A stretch of 64,000 nucleotides of DNA from Typhlomys cinereus. Taxonomy: Eukaryota > Chordata > Mammalia > Rodentia > Platacanthomyidae. The stretch lies in the NCBI GenBank assembly GCA_023101885.1, contig JALPQD010000026.1, positions 11,260,889 through 11,324,888 on the forward strand, written 5' to 3'. The notes under the pieces were generated by a model, which was not told the DNA's origin, did no database searches, and saw only the letters and a list, made by a program, of their open reading frames with translations. A program made the translations under genes and the position numbers. Positions 45,234-56,690 of this stretch are shown one piece after another. Positions within the stretch are counted from its first letter, which is position 1. Each line of letters starts with the position of its first letter.

Positions 45234-45602
45234 AAAAATGTGTTATTTAGCACACTATTGACCTCACAAAGTCTAGTATCTGCTAAAGGCACCAAGATCC
45301 TTGGAGGCAAGGGATTGACAGCCACAGTAGTGTTCCTATACCTAAAGGGAACACGAGAAAGGGTTCAGGGAAATGCCACTGGGTCCTTGTACATCATTAG
45401 AGAGGAGGACCCAGAGGACAGTCAGGCATACACAATTAAGGACTCTCTGAGAATTGGGGAGGAGACACTGGGGGATGGGGAGGGACTGGAAGGGGGAGCA
45501 GGGAGTTCGGGGGGAGCAGGAGGGAGGGAGGGAACTGGTCTACCTATTAAGTTTGTATGAGCGGAAATAACAAAAAAATGTATAAAAAATGTGTTATTTA
45601 GC
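45234..45602 (+). mobile_element. 5'-truncated L1 3' end with 18-bp target duplication
   Basis: AAAAATGTGTTATTTAGC is present at 45234-45251 and 45585-45602. The 333 bases between match the last part of the L1 at 16569-17102 (AGTAGTGTTCCTA, GAGAGGAGGACCCAGAGG, the G-rich tract and AAGTTTGTATGAGCGG), with an A-rich tail. The site TTT/AAAAA is the preferred L1 endonuclease target. It sits between a SINE and an older antisense L1. More diverged from the other two copies than they are from each other. Confidence 0.93.
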
Positions 45603-46265
45603 TTCCATGAGTTTGGTAGTTTCTATCGTTTCCTTTGTTGTAGACATCTACTTTTATTCCCTGATGATCAGATAGTATGCAGTGAATGATTTCAATGTAT
45701 ATATGGAAGTTCAATTTGTGTCTTAATATATGGTATATTTTTCAAGAATGTCCCATGAGCTGCTGAGTAGAATGGGTATTCTTTAGTGTTTGGATGAAAT
45801 GTTCTGTAGATATCTGTAAGCTCCATTTGATTTAAGGTTTCATTTAACTCCAGTATGTCTCTGCTTAATTTTTGGCCCATTGACCTGTCCAGTGGTCTGA
45901 GTGGGGTATTAAAGTCTCCAACTACTACTGTATTTGGGTTGATTCGTTGTTTTGTCTCCTATAGTGTTTATTTGATGAATTTGGGTGCATGTTTGGTGCA
46001 TAAATGTTAAATTGTAAGAGCTTCTTCTGGATTTTCCTCTACTAAAATGTAGTATTCCAGTTGCATCTTGTATGGTTTGCTTCAGTTTGAAGTCTATTTT
46101 GTCTGATATTAAGATGGCAACTCCTGCTTATTTCCTTTTTCCGTTTTCTTGGAGTACTTTTGACCATCCTTTTACCCTGAGAAAGTGTTTATCTTTCAAG
46201 GTGAGGTGTGTTTCTTGGAGGCAGAGAACTGATGTATTTTATACTTTGAACTATAATATTGTATT
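45603..46265 (-). pseudogene. Decayed L1 ORF2 endonuclease-region fragment
   Basis: On the minus strand a 62-codon frame at 45692-45880 carries the L1 ORF2 endonuclease signature LTDIYRTFHPNTKEYPF, followed by SAAHGTF, which in intact elements lies in the C-terminal part of the apurinic-type endonuclease domain. Upstream in the element (46050-46220), antisense words such as TTTTGTCTGATATTAAGATG match the neighbouring ORF2 region. Stops and frame breaks interrupt it, and no reverse-transcriptase part follows, so it is dead. Only about 660 bases of an L1 remain. Confidence 0.85.
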
Positions 46266-48424
46266 GTGCATTGCACTGATGAAATTATTTTGGCTTTGTT
46301 TTTAATAGACTTTTTCAAAATTAAATCTTCTTTAAGTTTCAAAAATACATTTTCCTCCTAATAATACACTTTCTCAGATACAAGTTCTTTAAAAATTCTT
46401 AGGATTTTATTATGTCCTACCAGATAGAAGATTTCATAAGTAACCTACTTGAAAGAATTTTTATTTGCCAAATACTGTGAGCAATTTCCCATAAACGCAG
46501 TTAGAGAATACTGGACTGTGTTTTGGAGATCTGCTGTATACACACACAGGCATGCACACGTGGCTACACATATACGCTTACATGCGCTTACTAATACATA
46601 CTAATACATATGTACACATGCACACACGCTCAAAAATAGGTGGGAAAACCCATTCAAGTGCTTCTAATGTCTCTTTATGTAGCTGCTGTTTTGACTTGTG
46701 TATTTTGCAAATGCATTATTCCAAAAGTCCTCAAGATTAGATGTACATATTTTCTATGAGGAATTAATACTGAAATTTTGTGTAGTAACAGTTTCTAACT
46801 TTAATAACAGTTTTTAAGTCGATTTTTAGATTTTTTTTTTTTTACAGAAAGAAAATAACACAAGTTGCCTGCCTTGTGCATTCTTGGGAAACTTATTTTA
46901 GTTCTTTCTGTGCCCATGGAAGTCCTGGAGGAATGAATTATAAACAGGAGCTGTCTAAATTACTGCCTTCTCTTTGCTCCACAATCCTTGCCTTTGAATT
47001 GGCAAATTTCATTTATATTTATCATAGTAATGACATTTTCACATGTGGCTGTACTTCACTACATAGTTTATATTTGTCCTGTTTTCGCTTTCTTTTTTGT
47101 TCTTTTCTCACCCAAATTTGGATTTCTCAGGTTTCCTTACTTATCATGTTTTGAGTTTACTTTTTGGCATTTTTAGTGGTTACCTTAAAAATCTGCCATG
47201 TGCATACAAGTCATAAGCATCTGTAATTAATTATTTGCTCTCGGCTGCAGACTAGTATAAAGAACTATGAAGAAAGCTTATGTTATTCTCTTCTTGTATG
47301 CATTGTCATTGATTATACCGGGCATGTTGTTCATGTGTTTAAACTCATGTGCCAGATGCAAATACACATTCAAACAATTTATGCTGTGCTTAAAGACTTT
47401 TTTTTTGTTGGTAGTTTTACGCGATCTTACCACCCCATAGTGCTACAAGTGGAAATGCATCCTAGATGCTTCATTTCTCAGAGAACTTCTTAAAGTATCC
47501 ACAGGCTTGGCGTTTCCCTGTTCACAAGTAAGTGTGCCACATGCGTGTGAATTCTGCCTTCCTTGAATAGGTCTCTCTCTCCGGACAGGGAGCTGCACTG
47601 GAGAACACGAGCTAACAGGCTTGCAGAAGGAGTAAGTGGAAGTTTGTGAAGCCTGATTATCTTAGGTTTCAAACTTCATTGTTTTTCTCTCATTCATCAA
47701 AAGAGCAACATTTCTTCTACAGACTACCCACATCAGCCCAAAGGGTGGATTCGTAGCAACCTTATCGAATTGCATTTCAACAGTCTATTTCTCACTTACC
47801 GATCCCATCTGAAACCAGTGCTTTGCCACACAAAAGAATCACGTGGACTTCCCTTTCTCTAGAAAGACATGAAATGCTTGTGTGTTGTCCATGAGGGGCA
47901 CATCTGGTGCTCAAAGAGTGTGAAGAACTCAGATCTACCTGCCAATGGCACAAAGATGACCTAGGAGCCCCTGGCACAGACAGGGTGCTGGAGAGGCACC
48001 CCGGGTGTGAGGGTCCCCTTGTGAAATATGCAACTTGTTATTGGGTCTTCATTTGTTAGCAATTGCACCAAAGGGTGTGGGACTTGGTTGTAAAAGAGAA
48101 GTCTCGTTCTTGGCTGAATTTAATACGTGACAAACCCCTTCTGAGTGTCAAGTAGTCAAAACCCAGATCCTCAGCCAATGATTTTTTTCTGGAGTTCTGA
48201 GACTAACAGTGTTGGCATCTTCCTGGTAAATATGGTCATAACTGAAAGTGTGAGTGGCCCTGACTAGGGGCGGGAGGGAAATCCTCACACCTGAGGGCAG
48301 GTGACCCTTGAGCTCCTGGGGCGGTGCCTGCTGGCTTAGATGGCAGGAGCCAACCCTGGGCACTTGGGCACCTAGGGTCTGTTGCTTACATGAGAAATGG
48401 TACACGTTAGTGTCACACTCCCAG
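46266..48424. other. AT-rich unique sequence, no gene recognised
   Basis: About 2.1 kb. A CA-rich SINE-tail remnant lies at about 46535-46630 and T runs occur near 46831 and 47399. Short open frames are compositional. Nothing else is recognisable. Confidence 0.4.
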
Positions 48425-48890
48425 AAACCACCTTGCACAGTGTCTGCCTTGTACAGCGTCCATCTTACACAATGACCGTCTTGTACAATGTCTGCCTTGC
48501 ACAGGATCTGCCTTGCACAGCATCCACCTTGCAAAGTGTCCACCTTGCACAGCGTCCATCTTACACAATGACCGCCTTGCACAGGATCTGCCTTACACAG
48601 CGTCTGCCTTGCACAGCATTCACTTTGCACAGTGTCTGCCTTGCACAGCGTCCATCTTACACAATGACCGCCTTGCACAGGATCTGCCTTACACAGCGTC
48701 TGCCTTGCACAGCATTCACTTTGCACAGCGTCTGCCTTGCATAGCGTCCGCCTTGCACAGCGTCCGCCTTGCACAGCATTCACCTTGCACAGCATCTGCC
48801 TTGCACAGGATCTGCCTTGCACAGCGTCTGTTTTGCACAGAGTCCGCTTTGCACAGCATCCGCCTTGCACAGCGTCTGTTTTGCATGCTG
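48425..48890. repeat. 16-bp minisatellite with 96-bp higher-order period
   Basis: About 29 copies of CCTTGCACAGCGTCTG-type units at a strict 16-base period. A distinctive variant block (AGCGTCCATCTTACACAATG) starts at 48455, 48551 and 48647, exactly 96 bases (six units) apart, so blocks of six units were duplicated. Units lack stops in most frames; because 16 is not a multiple of three, the minus-strand frame of 337 codons repeats every 16 residues. It is not a gene. Confidence 0.96.
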
Positions 48891-49144
48891 GGGTCCTACT
48901 CCTGTGCTTCCCATGAGACACTGCTCTGATGCTCAGTTCCTTTCGCGTTATTCCGGCAGGCCCGGTAGCAGGCCGGACTGTATTTGGAGAGAAGAGGAAG
49001 ACAAAGCTGGAGCTCTCACTACTTCCTTCTTCAGTTCCATGGCCTGCCCCGTTCCTTGGGCTCCAGCCGTGAGGGAGGACTGATTGGCATCTGGACCCGA
49101 GGTAGGAAGTGTGAAAAGACTTGAGAATCGTATCCACCCGCATC
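48891..49144. other. Unique flank of the 16-bp minisatellite
   Basis: Nothing recognisable in about 250 bases. Confidence 0.35.
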
Positions 49145-49590
49145 ACGCAGCTTTGTGTCACTGTGATAAAATGCCAGAGTTAACCCGTTACCCTCATGAA
49201 TGGAGAAAGATTTGTTTGGGTTCACGATTTTGCGAGTTCCAATGTGATATCATACAGCACCATGACCTTGACTCATGAGGGACTATATTGTGATATGTGG
49301 GGAGGAGGGGGAACCCGAAGCAAACTACCAACCTCATCAGTCAATAAGCAAAGAGACAAAAGCAGAGGAGCAGGGTCAGGATCTCCTCAAGAGCACACCG
49401 TCAATGACCTAAGACCTGAGACCTCAACAGGTACCATCTACTGCTTTCCGACAGGGACCCGCAGGGACCAATGGGAGGCACTAATCCAAGCCACAGTAGA
49501 GTGTAACTTGAAATGCAATCATGCCTGTAATGGGTATCCTGGGTCTAGGTGTTCTGGACTAGTATTGGTGCTACTTGTAGCTAGTACAAG
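49145..49590 (-). repeat. LTR-type dispersed repeat, diverged, antisense
   Basis: GTGTCACTGTGATAAAATGC, then AGATTTGTTTGGGTTCACG and TCCAATGTGATATCA recall the polyadenylation side of rodent LTR-like repeats read antisense. The remainder is weakly supported. Confidence 0.4.
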
Positions 49591-50388
49591 CAACAGCTCA
49601 CTCTATCCTTTCTAAGGAAACTTCAGTGCACTGGAGACCACGTGTCTCCAGATTTGGGTTTAGGAGCAGTTCTCAGAATACCTTCACTCCCCTAGGATGA
49701 TTGCTAGTGTCTTTCAAGTTGACGCTGGAGACAGCATACTGTTTCACCTTATTTTGCACTTGAGAGCTGAGTGCTGAGTTCTCGGGCCGTGGACAGCTGG
49801 CCCCTGCAACCAGGGATACTGATACTCTCCCAGCTGCTAATGTTTTAAAGAACGGGTCCTCAGGGTCCTATTGGGACCCAGAGGAACCTTTGCGAGAGGG
49901 TCTTGTGGAGTCCTTGGGTCTCAGGAGGAAGGAATTCAAAGAGGACGTGGGACCCCAGTTTCTTCATTTCTTCTCACTCTCTGCTTCATGCTTTGGGAAG
50001 TTCATTGTAGAATTGACTGACCCCTGTCTGGCACGAAGCAGCACAGCCACTTGGACATTGGTTGCAACTTCTAAAGCCATGAGCCAATGTCAACCTTTTC
50101 ACTTTGCAAGTAAACTGCCTCAGGCATTTAATTATAGTGGTGAGTCACTGAGTAATACACTTACCCTGAATCCTGCTCAGTATCTGTGGTCTGATAACAT
50201 AAAATGGCATAAAATCCTGCTCAGTATCTCTAGATAACATAAAATACTTGTGTCTGTACATGAATATAAAAAATATATTAACAGGCTCTAAAGCCTCCTA
50301 CCAATGTCTGAGTCTATGGGGAATTGATATATTCCAAAAAGATTTTCCCCCCAGGGTAAGATTGTTGTTACAAGATTTCTAGGATATG
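49591..50388. other. Unique sequence, no gene recognised
   Basis: About 800 bases. A short direct repeat, ATCCTGCTCAGTATCT, occurs at about 50170 and 50213. No gene recognised. Confidence 0.4.
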
Positions 50389-50574
50389 GGCCAGGCAGAT
50401 GCTCAGTGGATAATGTGCTTGTGGTCAAACTCTGTGACCTGAGTTCAATCCCCAAGAACCCCACTGGTGGAAGAAAAGAAATGATTTCCAAAAGTTGTCC
50501 TGTTATCTCCACCTGCGCATTGTGTCATACATGCTCATGTTTTCACTCTCTCTCGCTCTCTCTTTGTTTTTTTC
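50389..50574 (+). repeat. B3-type SINE
   Basis: GGGCCAGGCAGATGCTCAGT head, GTGACCTGAGTTCAATCCCC, TTGTCCTGTTATCTCCACC, then a TCTC-rich end. Similar to the copy at 40105. Confidence 0.75.
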
Positions 50575-50847
50575 AAGAAAAGTACAATACTGGGCTAGAG
50601 AGATGGCTCAGGGGTTAAGACTTTGTATCGCAAGCAGAAGGTCCTGAGTTCTGATCCCAGGTCCCATTTCAAAAATTGCCAGGCTGAAACACCCTGCAGT
50701 TCTGGCCCTGGTGGGCAGAGTCTGGGAAATCCCAGAGAGAAGCAAGAAGGAGGTAGAAGCAATCCAGAATGATTCCCAAAATCACCTTTGGTCCTCCACA
50801 AGACACACAGTGCCCTCTGATACACATACATACACACAGACACACAG

Positions 50848-50891
<44 letters not shown>

Positions 50892-50933
50892 AATAAATAA
50901 AATATTAAAAAAAAAAAGAAAAGAACAATCCTG
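50575..50933 (+). mobile_element. B2-like SINE, full length, with target duplication
   Basis: An 18-base flank, AAGAAAAGTACAATACTG at 50575-50592, recurs with two mismatches as AAGAAAAGAACAATCCTG at 50916-50933. Between them lies a complete copy: GGCTAGAGAGATGGCTCAGG head, AGCAGAAGGTCCTGAGTTC, the CCCAGAGAGAAGCAAGAAGG block, TTTGGTCCTCCACAAG, (CA)n at about 50848-50886 and an A-rich end. This is the best reference copy of the subfamily here. Confidence 0.9.
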
Positions 50934-51320
50934 ACTCAGCTTCAGGCCACCTGGTGTTGTGTTTGCAGGTTGGTCCTGAAACAGACACCTCCCCCCACTG
51001 GGACCTAGTATAGGGAATCTGGGGAGTATCCCTGTGGATATCTGGGGCTAGCTCATTCCTGCTGGGGTGAGGGCTACACTCCTGAATGTGGACAGCTAAG
51101 TCTGCACATCCTGGCCACACCCTTTTAAGTACCAGAAGCAATTTGTCCAGCGGTGACAACCAAAAATGTCCCAAGCCATTATCAGATGTTCCTTGAGGGG
51201 ACACATCACCGCAGCCTTGAAGTGCTCGTCTAATCTCTGATTACTAGGTCTCTTCCTGAGATGTGTGGTCCCATCACCATAAAGGACACCTCGATGACTC
51301 CCCTGGAAGCTGACCTCTGG
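50934..51320. other. Unique sequence, no gene recognised
   Basis: No repeat or gene recognised in about 390 bases. Confidence 0.4.
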
Positions 51321-51570
51321 GTTATTTTGGTGCCCTTTATTTTGATTAAGTGTGTGTCACCTTATCACTGCTGCAAGTGGGAGATATGGGCTGCTTGTTT
51401 TCGTCTCTGTGCGGCACAAACAAGACATAATGACTCATTCTTTGTAGACTCAGGATCTTCAGCCTCCCGGAGTTGGACAATGCTGGTAATCAATCATAAT
51501 TATCTGAATTGTTTGGAGCTCCTATTATGCCGGGAGGGAACAATGACTTCGAATTTTTTTGAAACCAAGG
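51321..51570. other. Candidate conserved non-coding element
   Basis: Repeat-free, with clustered transcription-factor-type words: TTTTGATTAAGTGTG, ACATAATGACTCATTC (contains the AP-1 core TGACTCA), GGTAATCAATCATAATTATC (PBX/HOX-like) and CTATTATGCC. Such mixtures are common in developmental enhancers, but constraint cannot be shown from one sequence. Confidence 0.3.
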
Positions 51571-53715
51571 GAAGTTCCTATGAGTTTGCTTTATGCCCGC
51601 GGAAGCACGCGTGCGCAGGAACCTGGCTGTGCACCATGCCCTCTGACCTCTGCTCTGGACTTTAAAGAAAGGGAGACTTCAAGATGCAGGAATGAGACCG
51701 GCGTGGACCTCAGGAGCTTGTGTTGGGCTTGCAAAAGTCACTCTGCTGGAAAGAGAGTTCTAGCATTGTAAGCAGGCCGCTAGCTACTTTTGAAGGAAAT
51801 GTCACATGCACATTAATTTCACTAAGGACCTCTTGCATTTTCTCAGACCACTGAGAAGCCAGAATCCTGAGACTTTGTGCTGGTCCAACAGAACCACATG
51901 TGTGATTTTTGTCTTGCAAAATATAATCAAGACTCAAAGGCAATCCACAGTGAAACTCAGGGGACTACACATGCGAAGAGGTGTTAAAAAATAGGAGGGA
52001 TATTGGTAGGGAAAAAGAAGAGTTATAATGGGAAGAGAGGAGATGGGATTAGGGATTAACGTGGAAAAGTATCATAAATAATTCATTGCATTCCTACTAT
52101 ATATATATAATGCAATATATATAATCGGTGGTATGATGTTATTGCAGTCTTTAAGAAAAGTAGACCTCCAAGCCCACCATCTCCAACAAGCTGATAGCTG
52201 CTGAGCTGACTTTTATGTTTATATGAACATAATTTACTACATAAAAATACATATTACAAGGAGTTTAACTGTTGTGCCAAGCTAAACGGATTAGGTGAGC
52301 TCTTAATACAAGTTGTATGCTAGTGACCTTCAAAAGAAACCCTTTCGTTCTCCTGTTTACCTTAAGTTTTGTAAGAACAGGCAGCTGGCGTGGTGCGGGG
52401 GAATCTGACAGGATACAAAATCGTCTTCTCCCAGTCCTCAGGGAGTTGCATGCGGCGAGGACACCGCCGTAAGCAAGTGGAACAGGGCCTGGAGCTGACG
52501 TCTCGGGAGCTGTGTGAGAGCTGCTCTATTCCAAAGTCCACAATGTTCCACACAAGAGTGGATGGTCATCGCGCTCCACCCAAGAGCAGGTGGTCAGCCT
52601 GCTCCATGCGAGAGGGAGAGCACGGCGAAGCACGGCCAAGGGGGAGACGCCGCAGCTAGAATGTCAACTATTCCTTAGAGGCCTCATGTGTTTGAACGCT
52701 TGGTACCCACCTGGCACAGGCATTGGGGTAGAGACCTAACTGGAAGAGGCAAGTCCTACAGTGGCCCCTGCGGTGAGCCTTGACGTTTTGTCGCCCAGCT
52801 CTGCTTCTCGACCACAGAAGCAGTGTATCTGGCTGCCACATCTGCAGCCACTGTGCCTTTCTGGCCATGACAGCTGCACCCCTTCAAATTCAAATCCAAC
52901 CTAAACCCTCCCTCCCTTGAGCTGCTGCTTCTCAGACATTTGATTTCAGAAACAGAAGTGACCCACGAGGGAGGGGAAAGAAAGGACATAAGATGCAGCG
53001 TTCTTGTGAGGTCTGGGGCGAGAACCGGGTGGGCACCGTGTGGGCAACCTGAGAGATGGGCTGAGAGGTGAACCTGAGAGAGGGACGCAGGCGGGAGACT
53101 GAAGTTCACATCACTGTCGCCTTGGTCTTCCAAGCAAAGACAGGAAGCACAGAGTCGAAGGAAACGTGGACATGACTTGTGTCGCTGAAACAAAAGGTCG
53201 CCGCTTTTAAATCATTCCAGATCTACTTGAAAGAATGAGTGTGGGGGAGATGCGAGTGGGTGCGGAGGGCGATGTGGGAAGACGGGGATGGGGCTAGCTC
53301 TTCTTGGAGCTGAGGTGTAGCCCGCTCCCTTTGCTCCTGGTGTTGGCGTGAATGCTCCTGCCACGTTAGTAAACTACAGCCAAGGATCACAAGCAAGAAT
53401 AGATCTCCCTTGTTCCCCTAAGTTGTTTGGGGGTCTGTCTTCATGCCAGCAACAGATATAGGTCTGCATCTTTTTTACATGTGTCAGAGTTCTTGAGATG
53501 CACACTCAGTAAAAAAAGCAATCACAAAAGGCAATCAAATACAGACTAGCGATCTGACCCATCAGATGCCTTCTAAGTTGGAGGCAAGTTTGATTTCTTA
53601 TCCTGGATGTTCTACACTTGAATTAACTCACAGATTTCTTCTATAATTTTTCTGCACCTATAGTTTATGATTTATTTATTTATGAATTTGTTATATATTT
53701 ACATTATTTACATTG
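51571..53715. other. Unique sequence, no gene recognised
   Basis: About 2.1 kb, with a TATATATA patch at about 52100-52123. Open frames up to 145 codons (52756-53193, minus) lack any recognised domain. No dispersed repeat identified. Confidence 0.4.
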
Positions 53716-53719
53716 TTGA

Positions 53720-53822
53720 TTTGTGAGATGTGGGACTAACTCCAGGACCTCATGCGTGCCAGGTGAGACCTTTACATTGGCACCATGCCCAAACCCTCTT
53801 CTATTTTATTTTGAGGCACTGT
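53720..53822 (-). repeat. B4/ID_B1-type SINE fragment interrupted by an LTR
   Basis: GGACTAACTCCAGGACCTCA and TTTATTTTGAGGCACTGTCT resemble an antisense B4 composite. The sequence stops where the LTR at 53828 begins, so the LTR probably landed in it. Confidence 0.5.
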
Positions 53823-54226
53823 CTCCCTGTAACGGTTACTCTTTACTATTGCTGTGAGAGAGCACCCAAGGTCAAACAACTTATGGGAGAAAGGAGATTT
53901 ATTCAACTTACAGTTCCAGAGGGGAAATAGATACAGTCTTTCGAGGTATGTCATGGCTAAAGCAGGCAGGCGGCAGACTAAGTCACAGCAGACCTCCACA
54001 TAGCTCCAGCATTCCTGGAAATGTCTCTCCACCTATATTCTGTGGTTCCGTTTATATGGTCCATTACTGGGAGGTTCCTATGGGATCTATGGAGGTTCCC
54101 ATGGAATTCAGGGCAGGTATAATGCTTTCAGATAGTCTCAATTGATCCTTCCAAGTGTGGCCTCAACTGATCATAGTTAATACCAGGTGTATCAAGTTGA
54201 CACCCAGGCTTAACTATCACACTCCC
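53823..54226 (-). mobile_element. MaLR-type solo LTR with exact 5-bp target duplication
   Basis: CTCCC at 53823-53827 and 54222-54226 brackets a 394-bp unit. On the minus strand it starts TGTGATAGTTAAGCC and ends CCGTTACA, so it has TG...CA termini. An AATAAATCTCC polyadenylation signal lies about 75 bases from the 3' end. The copy at 62469-62835 is homologous over its length; the one at 4746-5152 is more eroded. No internal region, so recombination left a solo LTR. Confidence 0.92.
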
Positions 54227-55490
54227 TAAGTTACCAGGACTGGCCTCAGAACCATAATTGTCCTATCTCAGGATGCTGGGTAGCTGTGATTATATATGTA
54301 GTGCCACAAAGGGCTTCTATTTTATTTTAGGCTATCAAAAATATCAAAGAGAATTTAATATATTTGGACATGTTCCAAGTCATTCTATAAAAGTAAAATA
54401 AGTAGCTAGAGAAATCTACTGTCGGTTCACAAAAGCCAAAATGGTTGGCTTGTGTTTTCTAATGTCTGGAGAATCTGTTTCATTGGAGAATTAGTGATGG
54501 GAATTATTGAAGACGTGGTCTTAAACCAGTTTTAGCTGGTTTCAGTGTAAGCCAAGTGGCGGGGCATCACATTTAAAATTATCTTCTGGATAGTGTATGT
54601 TCGCAAGATCCTGTCCCACTGAGATCAAGTACATACATTCCAAATGATGGGTTGAGGCCAAGTGACCAACATGAATGAAAATACTCCAGAGTTGCCTGAT
54701 CACAACTGGTAGAAAAGAGAAAGAGTTTGGTTGATGCTAAGGGCAAGGACCAGGGGTGAAGAAGTCTCCTTACCCATCCAGATCCGGGGAGTAGCAATTC
54801 CCCAGAGCAGGAGTCAACGAATACTGAAGGTTCAGGAGGTCTCTGAGTGTCCAAGGCTGTTTGGTTTGTTATTGCGATGCTTCTACAGCTGTCCGCTTGC
54901 AGCCAGAACTGCCGGAAATCTGTCATCCCTCTTCAAAACAAACAAGAGTCACTGGAGTCCCATTATTGGCCCAGCGCAGGAAATACAACAAAGCCCAGCA
55001 CAATCCCGCTCTGCTGAAAGGCATCTGATTGAGGAAGGACTTGATGGGCTTTCTTGGGATCGTTGAGGTTCCCAGGCCAGCCCTGATCAAAAGCCCTGCT
55101 CACTGAGCCACGCAGAGTTTCTGACAGATGGCAGTGACTACCAAGAGGAGAAGGAAGGAAGTATGTGATGTAATCCCTTCCTGAGGTGCCCGGAAGTATT
55201 AACCACCAATGACCACAAAAACTAATAAAACCAAGGGGACTGTTGCCATGCCATCCGCGATGCCCAGCACAGTTGCTGGTGACCATGGACTGATGAGAGA
55301 CCAGGGAGAGTCACCCCTGAGGACAGTGACATTGGTTGGGGTGCAGGTTGCTCCAGCAGACTACCTGGGTGATCTCAGACAGAGCATTAAACTGTTTCTA
55401 ATGAGCACCAACGCATATTAGCTGAATAATTACCTTAGCATTAGTCAAGAGTGGAAACAACGTGTCACCTTTTGTGCATGTGTGCATGCC
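54227..55490. other. Unique sequence, no gene recognised
   Basis: About 1.3 kb without recognised repeat or gene; open frames up to 115 codons overlap on both strands. Confidence 0.4.
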
Positions 55491-55491
55491 T

Positions 55492-55514
55492 ATGTTGCAT
55501 GCATGCATGCATGT
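55492..55514. repeat. (GCAT)n short microsatellite
   Basis: GTTGCATGCATGCATGCATG: about five GCAT units, self-complementary. It is part of the degenerate tail of the following antisense SINE. Confidence 0.9.
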
Positions 55515-55835
55515 GTGTATGCATGGTCACAGTGCATGAGGACTGTACATTTGCACATAGGTGCACATGCACATGATGGCCAGGAGTGTCTGTTAAGTTA
55601 CCCTCCACCTTTATTGGTAAGGCACAGTCTCTCCATAGAACCCAGAAGCTTGCCAAGTGACAAGGCTGGCTAGCCAGCTGGCCTTGGGGATCTTTGCCTC
55701 CCTAGCGTTAAGGACTACAGGGAGACCACCACTCCTGCCTGACTTTTATGTCGGTCTTGAGGATCTGAGTTCTAATCCTCTCATTTACTGGGCTAGTCCA
55801 TTATCCACGAAGCCATCTGCCCAGCCCACCGGAAG
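55515..55835 (-). repeat. RSINE1/B4-type SINE, antisense
   Basis: GGCTGGCTAGCCAGCTGGCC, GAGGATCTGAGTTCTAATCC, TTATCCACGAAGCCATCTGC and the terminal CCAGCCC follow the antisense layout of RSINE1/B4. Confidence 0.7.
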
Positions 55836-56434
55836 CCAAGTCATAACATTCTAGGATGTGTGCAGAACTCCGAGTCACATTGCTTTTGAAGAAACTGTGC
55901 ACCATCCACATGGCAATCAGAAAATATTAATAGATAGTAACTGGTAATAGTTGGTGATTTCTCATCGTTATCTAAAAAAAAAGATACCTAGCATTATTCA
56001 ATAGTTTTCTTTGGAGAAGTTAACAGGGATTTATTCTTTGATTCGTCCTCCTACTGAAACCCATACTGTGGGAAGTTGATAGATGCCATTTGTCTTTCCA
56101 CGTGCTTTGGATCCCAGCAGCACTAAATACTAATGTCTGCCAAGGAGCAGGCTGGAGATCCCCTAAGTCTGCAGCCTCTGACACAGGTCTCTTGGCATAT
56201 CCTGAAATTTTGCCTTCTGGGAGAGTGTGGAGTGGGGCTAGAGCTGAGGTTTGGAATCCTGTATTCATGGCACTGGGGTGACAGAGGCTGTGGTTCTCTA
56301 TGGGCACAGTACCCGAGGCTCTGAAAGACCCACCTCCTTCCTGCTGTGTGTCCCTTGTGACTGTCTGATTGGCCTTGTCCTACTTCCTAAGCTCCGCCTC
56401 TTCTAGCCAGACAGTCCTCTAGGGCTTTCCTGTT
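55836..56434. other. Unique sequence, no gene recognised
   Basis: About 600 bases with no named repeat or gene. Confidence 0.4.
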
Positions 56435-56690
56435 TTGCTTCCTCCCTGCTTCCTTTCTCTTTCTCTTTTTTCCCTCTCTTTTCTTTCTTTCCTTTCTTCC
56501 TTCCTTCTTCCTTTATTCCTCCATCTTGTCCCTTCTCTTCCTTCCCTTTCCTATTCCTCCTCCTTCCATCTTCCCTTCTTCCTCCTTTTCTCCTTTCCCT
56601 CTTCCTCCCCCCTTTTTTCCCCTCCTCTGCCTCTTCCTCTTCTCCCCCCCCACTCTCTCACTCTGTCCTTTTCTCCTTCTCCTATCATTG
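56435..56690. repeat. Polypyrimidine tract
   Basis: About 255 bases of almost only C and T, mainly TTCC and CTTT words, ending in a run of C near 56645. Comparable with 37235-37442. Confidence 0.95.

Noticed and set aside
48148..49161. 337-codon open frame on the minus strand with Cys-rich 16-residue repeats
   Set aside because: Produced by the 16-bp minisatellite; 16 is not divisible by three, so the frame cycles every 48 bases without stops. No start context or flanking domain supports a gene.
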